From contig CAZMRF010000014.1 of the NCBI GenBank assembly GCA_964568735.1, forward strand, positions 20,182 to 84,181: a DNA stretch of 64,000 nucleotides. Direction: 5' to 3'. The notes under the pieces were generated by a model. That model saw nothing but the letters and a program-made list of their open reading frames with translations. It made no database searches and was not told the DNA's origin. Position 1 is the first letter of the stretch; each line of letters starts with the position of its first letter. Source of the DNA: CAZMRF01 sp964568735 (lineage in GTDB: Bacteria; Acidobacteriota; Polarisedimenticolia; JACPZX01). Made by a program: the position numbers and the translations under genes. This document shows positions 1 through 8,697 of this stretch, piece after piece.

Positions 1-602
1 TGGACGATCGGCTCCAGAAGCGGCGGAAGCGGGCCCTCCCTGGTCGCGGACGACGAGGCTCCCCATGCCATCTCCTCCAGGATCCGGCCGAGGGCCGCGA
101 GGTCGCCGGCGGGCCCGCCTCCTGTCGCCCTCCCTGCAATGCGCGCCGTTCCGAAGTCCATCAGCTTGATCTGATCGCCCTCCGTGACGAGGACGCTCCG
201 GGGATCGAGAGCCTCGTGGGCGATGCCCCGTGCGTGGGCCGTTCCGAGCGCGTCGGCGATCTGCACCCCGAAGTCGAGGAGGACTTGAAGATCCAGGGGC
301 CCCTGGGAGACGAGATCCGACAGGGGCCTCCCTTCCGTGACCTCGGCCACCAGGAAGGGCACCCCATCGTGAAGTCCCGCGTCGTGAACCGTGCAGATGT
401 GGGGGTGGCTCGGCTTGCAGACGCTGCGGGCCTCGTGCAAAGCGCGCTGGATGGCTTCGGGATCGCGGGAAAGCTCCCGGGGGAGCAGATGCACGTTGAC
501 GAGCCGGCCCTCCATCGTGTCGCGGGCCAGGTAGCTGTCGCCAAGTCCGCAGACACCCCTGGCCTCGAGGAGCTCGTAGCGGGAGATGGTGGTTCCGATC
601 AA
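1..602 (-). CDS. Partial Ser/Thr kinase-fold protein, probable pseudokinase
   Basis: The frame runs off the left edge, leaving about the first 200 residues of a bacterial Hanks-type kinase. Visible are a degenerate glycine loop (GVCGLGDSYLARD, residues 16-28), an alpha-C glutamate (Glu57) followed by HPHICTVHDAG, and an intact MDFG (Asp149). Three catalytic positions are changed: the VAIK lysine is His38, the HRD aspartate is Ala131 (HEALDPRS), and the following Lys and Asn are Asp133 and Ser136. Phosphotransfer is therefore unlikely, and a binding or scaffold role is inferred. The TTG at 602 is the only start after an in-frame stop near 646. The gene follows the histidine kinase gene by 93 bp in the same direction, so co-transcription is likely. 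Confidence 0.8.
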   Translation of the reverse strand, partial: MIGTTISRYELLEARGVCGLGDSYLARDTMEGRLVNVHLLPRELSRDPEAIQRALHEARSVCKPSHPHICTVHDAGLHDGVPFLVAEVTEGRPLSDLVSQGPLDLQVLLDFGVQIADALGTAHARGIAHEALDPRSVLVTEGDQIKLMDFGTARIAGRATGGGPAGDLAALGRILEEMAWGASSSATREGPLPPLLEPIV

Positions 603-695
603 CGGTTGGGCGCCTGTCCGGGTGGCCTCGAGGCGGGCCCCAGACTACGGGTGAACTCCGGATGTGTCAACGAAAGGCACCGGAGGCGGGCTGCC

Positions 696-1970
696 TCAGC
701 TCGCAGGGCGCTCGCCGCTGTTCCCGCCCTCGACGGGGAGCAGGAACCCCAGCGTGTCTCCGCCCGCGGCGTTCGGCTTGACCCACATGCGCCCGCCGTG
801 GACCGCGAGAGCCGCGCGGCAGAAGGCGAGACGGAGGCCGCGCTCGGGCCTGGGGGATCGGGTCGGTCCAGCGGAGATGACGTCACCGGCGTGGGAGGCA
901 TCGTCGGAAGCTTCGCGCGCAGCCGCGGCGATGTCGGAGACGTGGACCTCCACACGCCCGTCGCAAGGCGCGGAGACGTGGACCCTGACGGTTCCCTCCG
1001 GCGGCGTGTGGCGGACCGCATCCGCCAGGAAGTTGCCCACGACGCGGAGGAGCAGCCCGGCATCCACGCAGACGATCGGCCCGCCGCCTCCGGCGGGCGG
1101 ATGCCGGGGTTCCACCTCGACTTCGATGCCGTCGGCCGCCGCGGCTTCGCGGAAATCCTCGACGACCGAGGTGATGGCCGCGTGCAGGTCGATGTTCTCC
1201 GGGCGGAGCGACATCTGACCCTCCTCGAGCAGGCCCAGGTCCCTCACGTCGGCCAGGATCTGCTGGATCTGCCGGGCAGCCTTCAGGATGCGACCGGCGT
1301 ACCGATCCACCTCCGGGGGCGCTCCGGGGCATCTCATCTGGAGCATCTGGGCGTGGCCGAGGATGCCCGTGAGGGGATTGCCGAGATCGTGGGAGACCCT
1401 GTGGCCGAAGGCCGCGCGCTCCGCGCGTATCGCCGCCAGGCGCTCTTCGTTGATCCTGTTCGTGCGGCGGCTCTCCTCGGCCTCGGTCTGCAATCGGTGG
1501 ATCGTCGCGAGGCTGCGGACGCGCCCAAGGAGATCGGCGCCCTCGAAGGGGCGCGAGAGGATCTCGCCCGCGCCCGCTTCGAGCGCCCTGTCCCTCTCTC
1601 CCTCCCCGCGGGCCGGGATCAAGGCCAGGATCGGAACGACGGCGCCCGTTCGGGCACCGCGGGCCGCCTCCGCGAGGATTCTCTCCGAAGATCCGGCGAG
1701 CGGCAGGCCCAGGACGATCAGCCGCAACGAATCCTCCCCGCTCTCCGGGGCCCCTGTGAAGATCTGCAACGCCTCCTCCGCGCCGGCGGCCACGCGGGGC
1801 GTCCAGCCTTCGGCCGAGAGGATCGTCGCGAGGACGCGGGCCTCGGCGGGATCTCCGCTGGCCACGAGAATCGTGCCCCGTGCCTCTCCCACCCCCCGGC
1901 GCGGCTCACCCTCGAGCGTCGCCGCTGAGATTCCCACGGAAACTCGCTTGTTCTTCTCCACCTGACTCAT
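696..1970 (-). CDS. Hybrid histidine kinase with degenerate receiver and ATP-binding domains
   Basis: 424 residues: an N-terminal receiver-like domain (about 33-155), a HisKA dimerisation domain (about 180-250) and a HATPase-like domain (about 265-412). The H-box is normal (SHDLGNPL, His194). The receiver lacks its phospho-acceptor: Gly88 stands where Asp is expected (LIVLGLPLAG), and Arg140 replaces the switch Lys (SRPF). In the ATPase domain the second N-box Asn is Asp317 (NFLADA), the G1 box reads SDIAAAA without its glycines, and GLGL has become GLRL (378-381). There are no membrane segments, so it is probably cytosolic. Catalysis may be weak or lost. The ATG start overlaps the end of a small upstream hydrophobic frame by 4 nt. 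The pseudokinase gene lies immediately downstream. Confidence 0.85.
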   Translation of the reverse strand: MSQVEKNKRVSVGISAATLEGEPRRGVGEARGTILVASGDPAEARVLATILSAEGWTPRVAAGAEEALQIFTGAPESGEDSLRLIVLGLPLAGSSERILAEAARGARTGAVVPILALIPARGEGERDRALEAGAGEILSRPFEGADLLGRVRSLATIHRLQTEAEESRRTNRINEERLAAIRAERAAFGHRVSHDLGNPLTGILGHAQMLQMRCPGAPPEVDRYAGRILKAARQIQQILADVRDLGLLEEGQMSLRPENIDLHAAITSVVEDFREAAAADGIEVEVEPRHPPAGGGGPIVCVDAGLLLRVVGNFLADAVRHTPPEGTVRVHVSAPCDGRVEVHVSDIAAAAREASDDASHAGDVISAGPTRSPRPERGLRLAFCRAALAVHGGRMWVKPNAAGGDTLGFLLPVEGGNSGERPAS

Positions 1971-2104
1971 CGCCGGTCGCTCACTCCATCGAGGGCGGCG
2001 CCGGCGAGCGTGAGGAGGCCGACGATGCCGAATGTGGCGAAGGTGGTGCTGAAAGCCATCGGGGTGAGAGCGTAAGGATTCCCGGAAAACGGCAGGTGCC
2101 GCAT
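1967..2104 (-). CDS. Possible 45-residue hydrophobic peptide coupled to the histidine kinase
   Basis: A short frame whose TGA overlaps the ATG of the histidine kinase (ATGA), the usual geometry of translational coupling. The peptide has one hydrophobic stretch (TFATFGIVGLLTLAGAAL, about residues 21-38) that could span the membrane, ending in charged DGVSDRR. The -10 box proposed at 2106-2111 would put the transcript start just after this ATG, so either the internal ATG at 2059 (30 residues) is used or the promoter is placed wrongly. I recognise no family. It could be a chance frame. Confidence 0.35.
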   Translation of the reverse strand: MRHLPFSGNPYALTPMAFSTTFATFGIVGLLTLAGAALDGVSDRR

Positions 2105-2105
2105 A

Positions 2106-2133
2106 TGTATACGTCCGACGTCGAACTGGTCAA
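2106..2133 (-). promoter_or_regulatory. Candidate sigma-70-type promoter for the leftward kinase genes
   Basis: On the minus strand TTGACC (2133-2128) is followed after 16 bp by TATACA (2111-2106). It lies about 130 nt upstream of the histidine kinase start in the divergent region shared with purM. No equally clear promoter was found for purM. Confidence 0.5.
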
Positions 2134-2309
2134 TTTGTAACATCGAATAGATCGGCGCCCCCGAGCGTCCGGCTCGTCCGATTCTGTCTTGTTGGATATG
2201 AGTGCCGGCGGGAGGATCGGGATCGTCGCGCGGGAAAGCTCTCTCGGTCTGAGGTACCCTCAACCCCACGCCGCGTACGCTGGCCTGATCCCATCTCTCG
2301 TGAAGTGCC

Positions 2310-3422
<1,113 letters not shown>

Positions 3423-3496
3423 TCGGCACCCGCATGCCTCCCCGGCCGGCACGGCATCGCCCCAGCAACCCAGATGAGTGAGCCCGCACGCGCCGC

Positions 3497-4765
3497 ATGA
3501 CCGCCCCCGAGCTGTCCGTCGCTTTCTTCCTCCAGATGTTCGTCATCCTGGCGGCCTGCCGCCTGGTCGGCGCCCTGGCGGGCCGGCTCGGCCAGCCGCA
3601 GGTCGTCGGCGAGATGATCGCCGGCGTGCTCCTGGGGCCATCGCTCTTCGGACTCTTCCTCCCCGGGCTTCACGCGCGGTTGTTTCCGCCCGACTCGCTC
3701 AAGATCCTCTACGTCGGGGCCCAGCTCGGTGTGGGCCTCTACATGTTCCTGGTGGGCGCGGAGTTCAAGACCGGCCTCTTCGCCAGCCGCATCCGAAGCG
3801 CGGCGGCCGTGAGCCTGTCGGGGATGCTCGCGCCCTTCGCGCTGGGATCCCTCCTGGCCCTCTGGCTCGTGAAGGTGCCCGGCCTCTTCTCGGAGAGGGC
3901 GACGGCCGCCGAAGCCATCCTCTTTCTGGGCGCGGCCATGTCCATCACGGCCTTCCCCATGCTGGCGCGGATCATCTACGAGCGCGGCCTCACCGGGACG
4001 GCGCTGGGCACGCTCGCGCTGGCGGCCGGCGCGATCGACGACTTGGCGGCTTGGTGCGTCCTCGCTCTCGTCCTCGCCAGCTTTGGCGGCGGAGCCCTCG
4101 TGGCCGTCAAGGCCATCGCCGGAGGCATCGCCTACGGGGTGCTCGTCCTCACGGCGGGCCGCCGGCTCCTGACGCGGCTGGGTGCCGCCGCGGAGCGCGC
4201 GGGCAGGTTCACGCCGTCCATGCTGGCCGTCACGCTCATGTGCGTCGCGCTCGGAGCGTGGACGACGGATGCGATCGGCATCCACGCCGTATTCGGGGGT
4301 TTCATCCTCGGCGTGGCCATGCCGCGCGGGCTCGTCACCCGGGAGCTGACCCGTCAGCTCGAGCCCTTCGCCGTCGTCTTCCTGCTCCCCATGTTCTTCA
4401 CTTTCTCCGGCCTCAATACGCGGCTGGACATGGTCAACAGCCTCCCGATGCTCCTCTTTGCGCTCGTCATCCTGGTCGCGGCGATCCTCGGCAAGGCCGG
4501 CGCCTGCTGGCTCGCCGCGCGGCTCAACGGCGAGGACAACCGCACCGCCCTGGCCGTCGGCACGCTCATGAACGCGCGCGGATTGATGGAGCTGATCATC
4601 CTCAACATCGGCCTTCAGCACGGGATCATCCAGCCTCCGCTCTTTTCGATGATGGTCCTCATGGCCATCGTGACCACGCTCATGGCCTCGCCGGTCTTCG
4701 AGTGGGTCTACGGCCGGCACGCGCGGCGGACAGGCGAGCTGGGCGCGGCGCCCAGAGGCTCGTGA
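3497..4765 (+). CDS. Cation:proton antiporter, CPA2 family
   Basis: 422 residues with about 12 hydrophobic segments, matching the Na+(K+)/H+ exchanger domain of the CPA2 (KefB/NapA-like) family. Characteristic stretches are QPQVVGEMIAGVLLGPSLFG near residue 35, MFLVGAEF near 83, and AAGAIDDLAAWCVLA near 177, where the paired aspartates are the expected ion/proton-binding residues. No C-terminal TrkA-N or USP domain is present, so it is the minimal membrane form. It sits in the inner membrane and probably serves pH or ion homeostasis. The ion cannot be told from sequence. Downstream is a secreted protein, so there is no obvious functional operon. Confidence 0.88.
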   Translation: MTAPELSVAFFLQMFVILAACRLVGALAGRLGQPQVVGEMIAGVLLGPSLFGLFLPGLHARLFPPDSLKILYVGAQLGVGLYMFLVGAEFKTGLFASRIRSAAAVSLSGMLAPFALGSLLALWLVKVPGLFSERATAAEAILFLGAAMSITAFPMLARIIYERGLTGTALGTLALAAGAIDDLAAWCVLALVLASFGGGALVAVKAIAGGIAYGVLVLTAGRRLLTRLGAAAERAGRFTPSMLAVTLMCVALGAWTTDAIGIHAVFGGFILGVAMPRGLVTRELTRQLEPFAVVFLLPMFFTFSGLNTRLDMVNSLPMLLFALVILVAAILGKAGACWLAARLNGEDNRTALAVGTLMNARGLMELIILNIGLQHGIIQPPLFSMMVLMAIVTTLMASPVFEWVYGRHARRTGELGAAPRGS

Positions 4766-5020
4766 GCCGGCCCGGGCGTCCGCTTTTTGAGACCAAGTCC
4801 GGGATTCCGGTACACAACCGACTCGACGCATGCCCTCACCTCCAGCTCGACCCCCTCGGCTAATGCCGATACAGCAACGACTTGCCTCCGCCCGGGTGCC
4901 GGGGAACGGAGATTGCTTATCGAACACGGGCGCCTGCGCACTCTTTCACCTGGCCCACGCGGGCGACCAGCAGCGAGGAGAGCCACAGCAGCCCCGGGCG
5001 AGGTGTGGAGTGAGCAACGG

Positions 5021-7348
5021 ATGCCGACGATCCAGATGCCCCCTACCCCCGCCCGCGCGGCACCTACGTCGCCTCCGGCACAACTCCTGAGAGGACGACG
5101 AGGCCTCCTGGTCACGACCCTGCCGGCCCTTCTCATCGTTGCGCTCGCGGCGCCGGCGTGGGCGAGAGAGTGGCACGTGGACGACCAGGGCCCTGTGACC
5201 TCCGGCTGCTCGGGCGGGGCGGACGCCGCCAACGCACTGAGGACCATCCAGCAGGGCGTGGACTGCATGGCAGCCGGCGATACCGTTCTCGTGCACTCCG
5301 GGACCTACGGCGGGTGGGGCTTGTGCCGGCCGAGCAGCCCGAACGCGTGCCTGACCGATCCCAGCACCGGCAGGCTCGTCCACCTCGTCGGCGTGAGCAA
5401 GACGGGCGGCAGCGCGGCCCGGCGCTTCACGATCATGGCGGCTCCCGGTGAAACCCCCGTTCTGGACGGACTCTTCTTCCCGCTGCAGCCGCTGGATGCC
5501 GCCTTCTACGTGGTGGATACGGACTTCGTCACGATCGCCGGCTTCGCCATGACGAGGTTCACCGCGCAGAGCCGCTTCTGCAACGGGTGCGGCATCGAGA
5601 ACTACGGGACGATCGTGTGGAACCGGGGCTCCGATGACGGGGAGATCCTCGACAACGTCATCACGGCAAGCGATCCGACGGGCACAGCCTGCTGCTTCGC
5701 GGCGGACATGAACTTCGGGACCACGGCGAAGAGGCTGAAGATCAGCGGCAACTCCATCAACACCCACCTGCCGCTCGCCATCAGCTTCCACAACACGTCA
5801 CCGCCTCCGCCAACCACCCAGTACGGCAGCGAGATTTCCAACAACCACATCCTCCAGACATCGGACCTCGGCAACACCTTCTTCCTGCGGGCTCTGTTCA
5901 TCGACAGGGTCAACGGCGTCAGGATCCTGAACAACTACTTCGAGAACACGGGCATCAAGCGGCCGGATTCCGGGGCCATGTACCTGAGGGACGGCAACAG
6001 GATCACCGTCTCGGGCAACATCGTGAGAGGCTACGGCACCGGGATCATCATGCAGGACTCCGCGATGGAAGCGGGGGCGAACGATTTCAACGACGAAGAG
6101 CTGCACGTCATCGCGAACAACGTCCTCGACGGCGTCTCGCAGCCCGACACGAGGGCCGGGGTCTTCGCCAGAAACGGAGACGCCAGGTCGTGCGACGGCT
6201 GCACCTTCAGGAACAACATCCTCATGAACTACGCCAATGGATTCGAGATCGACCAGGTCACCCCGGATCCGTGGCCCAGCAACGCAGTCATCGGGAACAA
6301 CGTGCTTCACAACGTCGTCATCCCCACCCGCGGAAGCTCGTTCGCGGGCAACACGCTCGTTGAGGGAAACAACGACTTCAGTGCGCCGAACCCCGTCGCC
6401 TCGATTCCCCCCACGCCAGCCGCATGGCTATGGACTGGAAGGCTGATGGGCGAGCTCACGCCTGCGGCGCCCTACTACCAGATACTCCCGGGCTCGCTTC
6501 CCGAGAACTTCGGCGCGATCGGCGTCTGTCCATGGAGCCCGGCCGACGGGACGTGCGACGCCGGTGCGTACGAGCTCTCCGGCATCGGGCTGCCGTCATG
6601 CCTGCAGCTTGGCGGGACGGTGTGCGCTACGAGCGAGCTGTGCGCGGGGGGAAGCTTCGAGCCGTCCGGTGACGCAGGGACTCTCTGCTGCGTCGGTGGC
6701 ACCTGCATGGCCCCCGCCGCCTGCATCGACGCCGACGGGGACGGCTATGGAGCCAACTGCGCGCCCGGGCCCGATTGCGACGACGGCAATGGTGGGATCC
6801 ACCCGGGAGCGGTCGAGGCCTGCAACGGTGTGGACGATGACTGCGACGGCCAGACGGATGAGGGGAATGTCTGCGCCAGCGGAGTCGAGACGCACTTCAT
6901 GGAGACGGAGCAGGGCGCCTGGGCGCTGGAGATGGAGCTCGTGGAGGATCCCGATGCATCATCGGGATTCGCCTTGAGGCCGCGGGCGGGCATCGGGACA
7001 CAGCCGTGCGCCAGGTCGACGCCCACCGCGCTTTCCTACATCTATATACAGCAGCCCGGCCACTACCATCTATGGGTACGAGTGATGGGGCCCGACTTCC
7101 CGAATGACGCGCTCTGCGTCGGCTTCGCCGGCAAAGCGCTTGACAGGGTCTTTCCGTCGCAGCTCGGTGCTTATGAGTGGGTCCGCGCCGAAGTGAGCAG
7201 TGGCTCCGGCCGGTACGCTCATTCCCTCGATGCGGGGCTGCATACGATCGTCATAGGCCGCGGAGAAGAGCTCGCGATCTCCGACGCCGTGTGCCTGACG
7301 AACGACCTGTCCACGGAGCCGCCCCCCTGCGCGGCCCTGGTTCCCTGA
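5021..7348 (+). CDS. Secreted right-handed beta-helix protein with MopE-type motif
   Basis: 775 residues. A signal peptide lies near residues 28-50 (LLVTTLPALLIVALAAPAWA, cleavage after AWA). The body carries repeated short strands with Asn/Gly turns (ISGNSIN, ISNNHI, ILNNYF, VSGNIV, FRNNIL, IGNNVL) typical of parallel beta-helix surface proteins of the pectate-lyase/NosD type. A Cys-rich segment (about 530-570) leads into a MopE metal-binding motif, DADGDGYG then CNGVDDDCDGQTDEG. The C-terminal 150 residues resemble a carbohydrate-binding beta-sandwich, which is inference. The ATG at 5021 is preferred because GGAG lies 10 nt upstream and it leads directly to the signal peptide; the open frame extends further up. 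The substrate is unknown. Confidence 0.8.
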   Translation: MPTIQMPPTPARAAPTSPPAQLLRGRRGLLVTTLPALLIVALAAPAWAREWHVDDQGPVTSGCSGGADAANALRTIQQGVDCMAAGDTVLVHSGTYGGWGLCRPSSPNACLTDPSTGRLVHLVGVSKTGGSAARRFTIMAAPGETPVLDGLFFPLQPLDAAFYVVDTDFVTIAGFAMTRFTAQSRFCNGCGIENYGTIVWNRGSDDGEILDNVITASDPTGTACCFAADMNFGTTAKRLKISGNSINTHLPLAISFHNTSPPPPTTQYGSEISNNHILQTSDLGNTFFLRALFIDRVNGVRILNNYFENTGIKRPDSGAMYLRDGNRITVSGNIVRGYGTGIIMQDSAMEAGANDFNDEELHVIANNVLDGVSQPDTRAGVFARNGDARSCDGCTFRNNILMNYANGFEIDQVTPDPWPSNAVIGNNVLHNVVIPTRGSSFAGNTLVEGNNDFSAPNPVASIPPTPAAWLWTGRLMGELTPAAPYYQILPGSLPENFGAIGVCPWSPADGTCDAGAYELSGIGLPSCLQLGGTVCATSELCAGGSFEPSGDAGTLCCVGGTCMAPAACIDADGDGYGANCAPGPDCDDGNGGIHPGAVEACNGVDDDCDGQTDEGNVCASGVETHFMETEQGAWALEMELVEDPDASSGFALRPRAGIGTQPCARSTPTALSYIYIQQPGHYHLWVRVMGPDFPNDALCVGFAGKALDRVFPSQLGAYEWVRAEVSSGSGRYAHSLDAGLHTIVIGRGEELAISDAVCLTNDLSTEPPPCAALVP

Positions 7349-7369
7349 GCGCCGCGGAGCACGTGAACC

Positions 7370-7765
7370 TCATCCGTTCGTGAGGCGGCGTATCTCGATC
7401 GCGGGGCAGCGATCCATCACGACCTCGAGGCCGGCGGCGCGCGCCTTCGCGGCGGCCTCCTCGTGGATGACGCCGAGTTGCATCCAGACGACCTTCGCGC
7501 CGATCTGGATCGCCTGGTCGACCACGGGGGGGACCAGCTCGGAGCGGCGGAAGATGTCGACGACATCCACGGGCTCGGGGATCGACAGCAGATCCGGGTA
7601 GCAGCGCTCGCCGAGCACCGACTCGAAGGCCGGGTTCACGGGGATGATCCGGTAGCCCTGCGACTTGAGGAACGAGGCCACGCCGTTCGACGGCCGCCCC
7701 AGCCGAGGGGAGAGGCCGACCACCGCGAAGACCCTGTACGTCTCGAGGATCTCCCCCGGACTCAC
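7370..7765 (-). CDS. CoA-binding domain protein, YccU type
   Basis: 131 residues making a single Rossmann-like CoA-binding domain (CoA_binding_2). Signature stretches are VFAVVGLSPRLGRPSNGVA with the expected glycine/serine loop, GYRIIPVNP, and DVVDIFRRSELVPPVVDQAI, followed by VVWMQLGVIHEEAAAKA. The family is widespread. It resembles the CoA-binding part of succinyl-CoA synthetases, and the exact role is not established. The gene is convergent with the beta-helix gene, with only 21 bp between stops. On its other side lies the long regulatory region of the dcw cluster. Confidence 0.9.
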   Translation of the reverse strand: MSPGEILETYRVFAVVGLSPRLGRPSNGVASFLKSQGYRIIPVNPAFESVLGERCYPDLLSIPEPVDVVDIFRRSELVPPVVDQAIQIGAKVVWMQLGVIHEEAAAKARAAGLEVVMDRCPAIEIRRLTNG

Positions 7766-8118
7766 TTCGACCCCCCGGATGCGCTCTCCCTGGTCGTGAA
7801 CCCTGCGCTGGCGGTGCGTGGCCCCGGCGGTTCGAGGGATGGATCTGCCTTCATGAGTATCTCGCTCGCAACGAAGTTGGAGAGGAGTCGAGTCCGGCTT
7901 GAAAGCCCTTGGAGTCCGGACTCAATTCAAGCTAGCCGCTGATCAATGCGCTCATCAATGAGAATCCGCCGAAGTTGAAACGAAAGTCACGGCCGTCCCT
8001 ACGACAACGGAGGAGACGCGGACGACCCGTTTCCTACACACAGGGGCGAAAGTGAAACCGACCATAAATCTTGTGGATGGAGGTCCGTATTTGTTTGAGT
8101 TCTCTCGCATTTACCGCT
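7766..8118. other. Non-coding stretch upstream of the dcw promoter
   Basis: About 350 bp without a convincing gene. The only structure I see is the nested palindrome at 7897-7932. The main promoter and operator of the dcw cluster follow at 8119-8189. Confidence 0.6.
7897..7932. repeat. Nested palindrome upstream of mraZ
   Basis: GCTTGAA (7897-7903) and TTCAAGC (7926-7932) flank a perfect 12-bp palindrome, GAGTCCGGACTC (7912-7923). It could be a protein-binding site or a hairpin closing leftward transcription. There is no T-tract. Confidence 0.5.
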
Positions 8119-8146
8119 TGACACAGCGGTGAAACACCGTAATATG
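8119..8146 (+). promoter_or_regulatory. Promoter of the dcw cluster
   Basis: TTGACA (8119-8124) is a perfect -35 box. TAATAT (8141-8146) follows after 16 bp. The spacer holds a perfect inverted repeat, CGGTG-AAA-CACCG (8128-8140), which may bind a regulator. The first TGGGC repeat of the MraZ operator starts at the last base of the -10 box. Confidence 0.75.
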
Positions 8147-8189
8147 GGCTGCTGTGGGCAGTTAGGGAGTATAGTGGGCCAAATGGGTC
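8146..8189 (+). promoter_or_regulatory. MraZ operator (TGGGN direct repeats)
   Basis: TGGGC occurs at 8146-8150, 8156-8160 and 8176-8180, in exact 10-bp register. A degenerate GGG lies at the missing 8166 position, and TGGGT at 8185-8189 is one base out of register. E. coli MraZ is known to bind TGGGN repeats separated by 5 bp in front of mraZ. This placement just downstream of the -10 box fits autorepression. Confidence 0.75.
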
Positions 8190-8229
8190 AGGGTGAGGCC
8201 ATCAACACGCTCCAGGTGGACCCGAATCG

Positions 8230-8679
8230 GTGTTCAGAGGCAGCGCCAACGCACGTGTCGATGAAAAGGGTCGCATCAAGATCCCTGCCCAGTTCCGCCA
8301 GCCCATCGAAAGCCAGTTCGGAACCGAATTCTATATCACGAGCATCGACGGCAAGTACGCGCGTCTCTATCCGCTCCCTGCGTGGGTCGAGGTCGAGAAG
8401 TGGCTTCTCGATCAGCCCGAGTTCGATCCGGACGTGATGCATTTCCAGGAAGCGCTGACCTACTGGGGATCCATGTCCACAATGGACAAGCAGGGGCGGA
8501 TCCTCATCCAGTCGGATCTCCGGCGCGCTGCCGGGATCGTGGATGAGGTGAAGGTCCTCGGCAGGACGAAATACCTCGACGTCTGGAACTTGAAGGCCCT
8601 CGACGAGCGGATCAACTCGTACGAGATGAACGACGCGAAGCTCAAGGCGTTCTCGGATCGTGTACGAAGGGAGTCGTAG
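8230..8679 (+). CDS. mraZ: Transcriptional regulator MraZ
   Basis: 149 residues with the tandem AbrB/SpoVT-like repeats of MraZ: FRGSANARVDEKGRIKIPAQ in the first half and STMDKQGRILIQSDLRRAAG in the second, each with the family's DxKGR-type DNA-binding turn. It forms ring-shaped oligomers and represses its own operon in E. coli. Here the TGGGC repeats at 8146-8189 supply the matching operator. Translation begins at GTG 8230, directly before the conserved FRG. It is the first gene of the dcw cluster, 18 bp before rsmH. Confidence 0.96.
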   Translation: MFRGSANARVDEKGRIKIPAQFRQPIESQFGTEFYITSIDGKYARLYPLPAWVEVEKWLLDQPEFDPDVMHFQEALTYWGSMSTMDKQGRILIQSDLRRAAGIVDEVKVLGRTKYLDVWNLKALDERINSYEMNDAKLKAFSDRVRRES

Positions 8680-8697
8680 CAACCTGCGAGGTATGGG

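Noticed and set aside
216..1928. Long plus-strand open frame opposite the kinase genes
   Set aside because: It is antisense to clear kinase motifs, rich in Arg/Gly/Asp with no recognisable domain, and explained by high third-position GC of the real genes.
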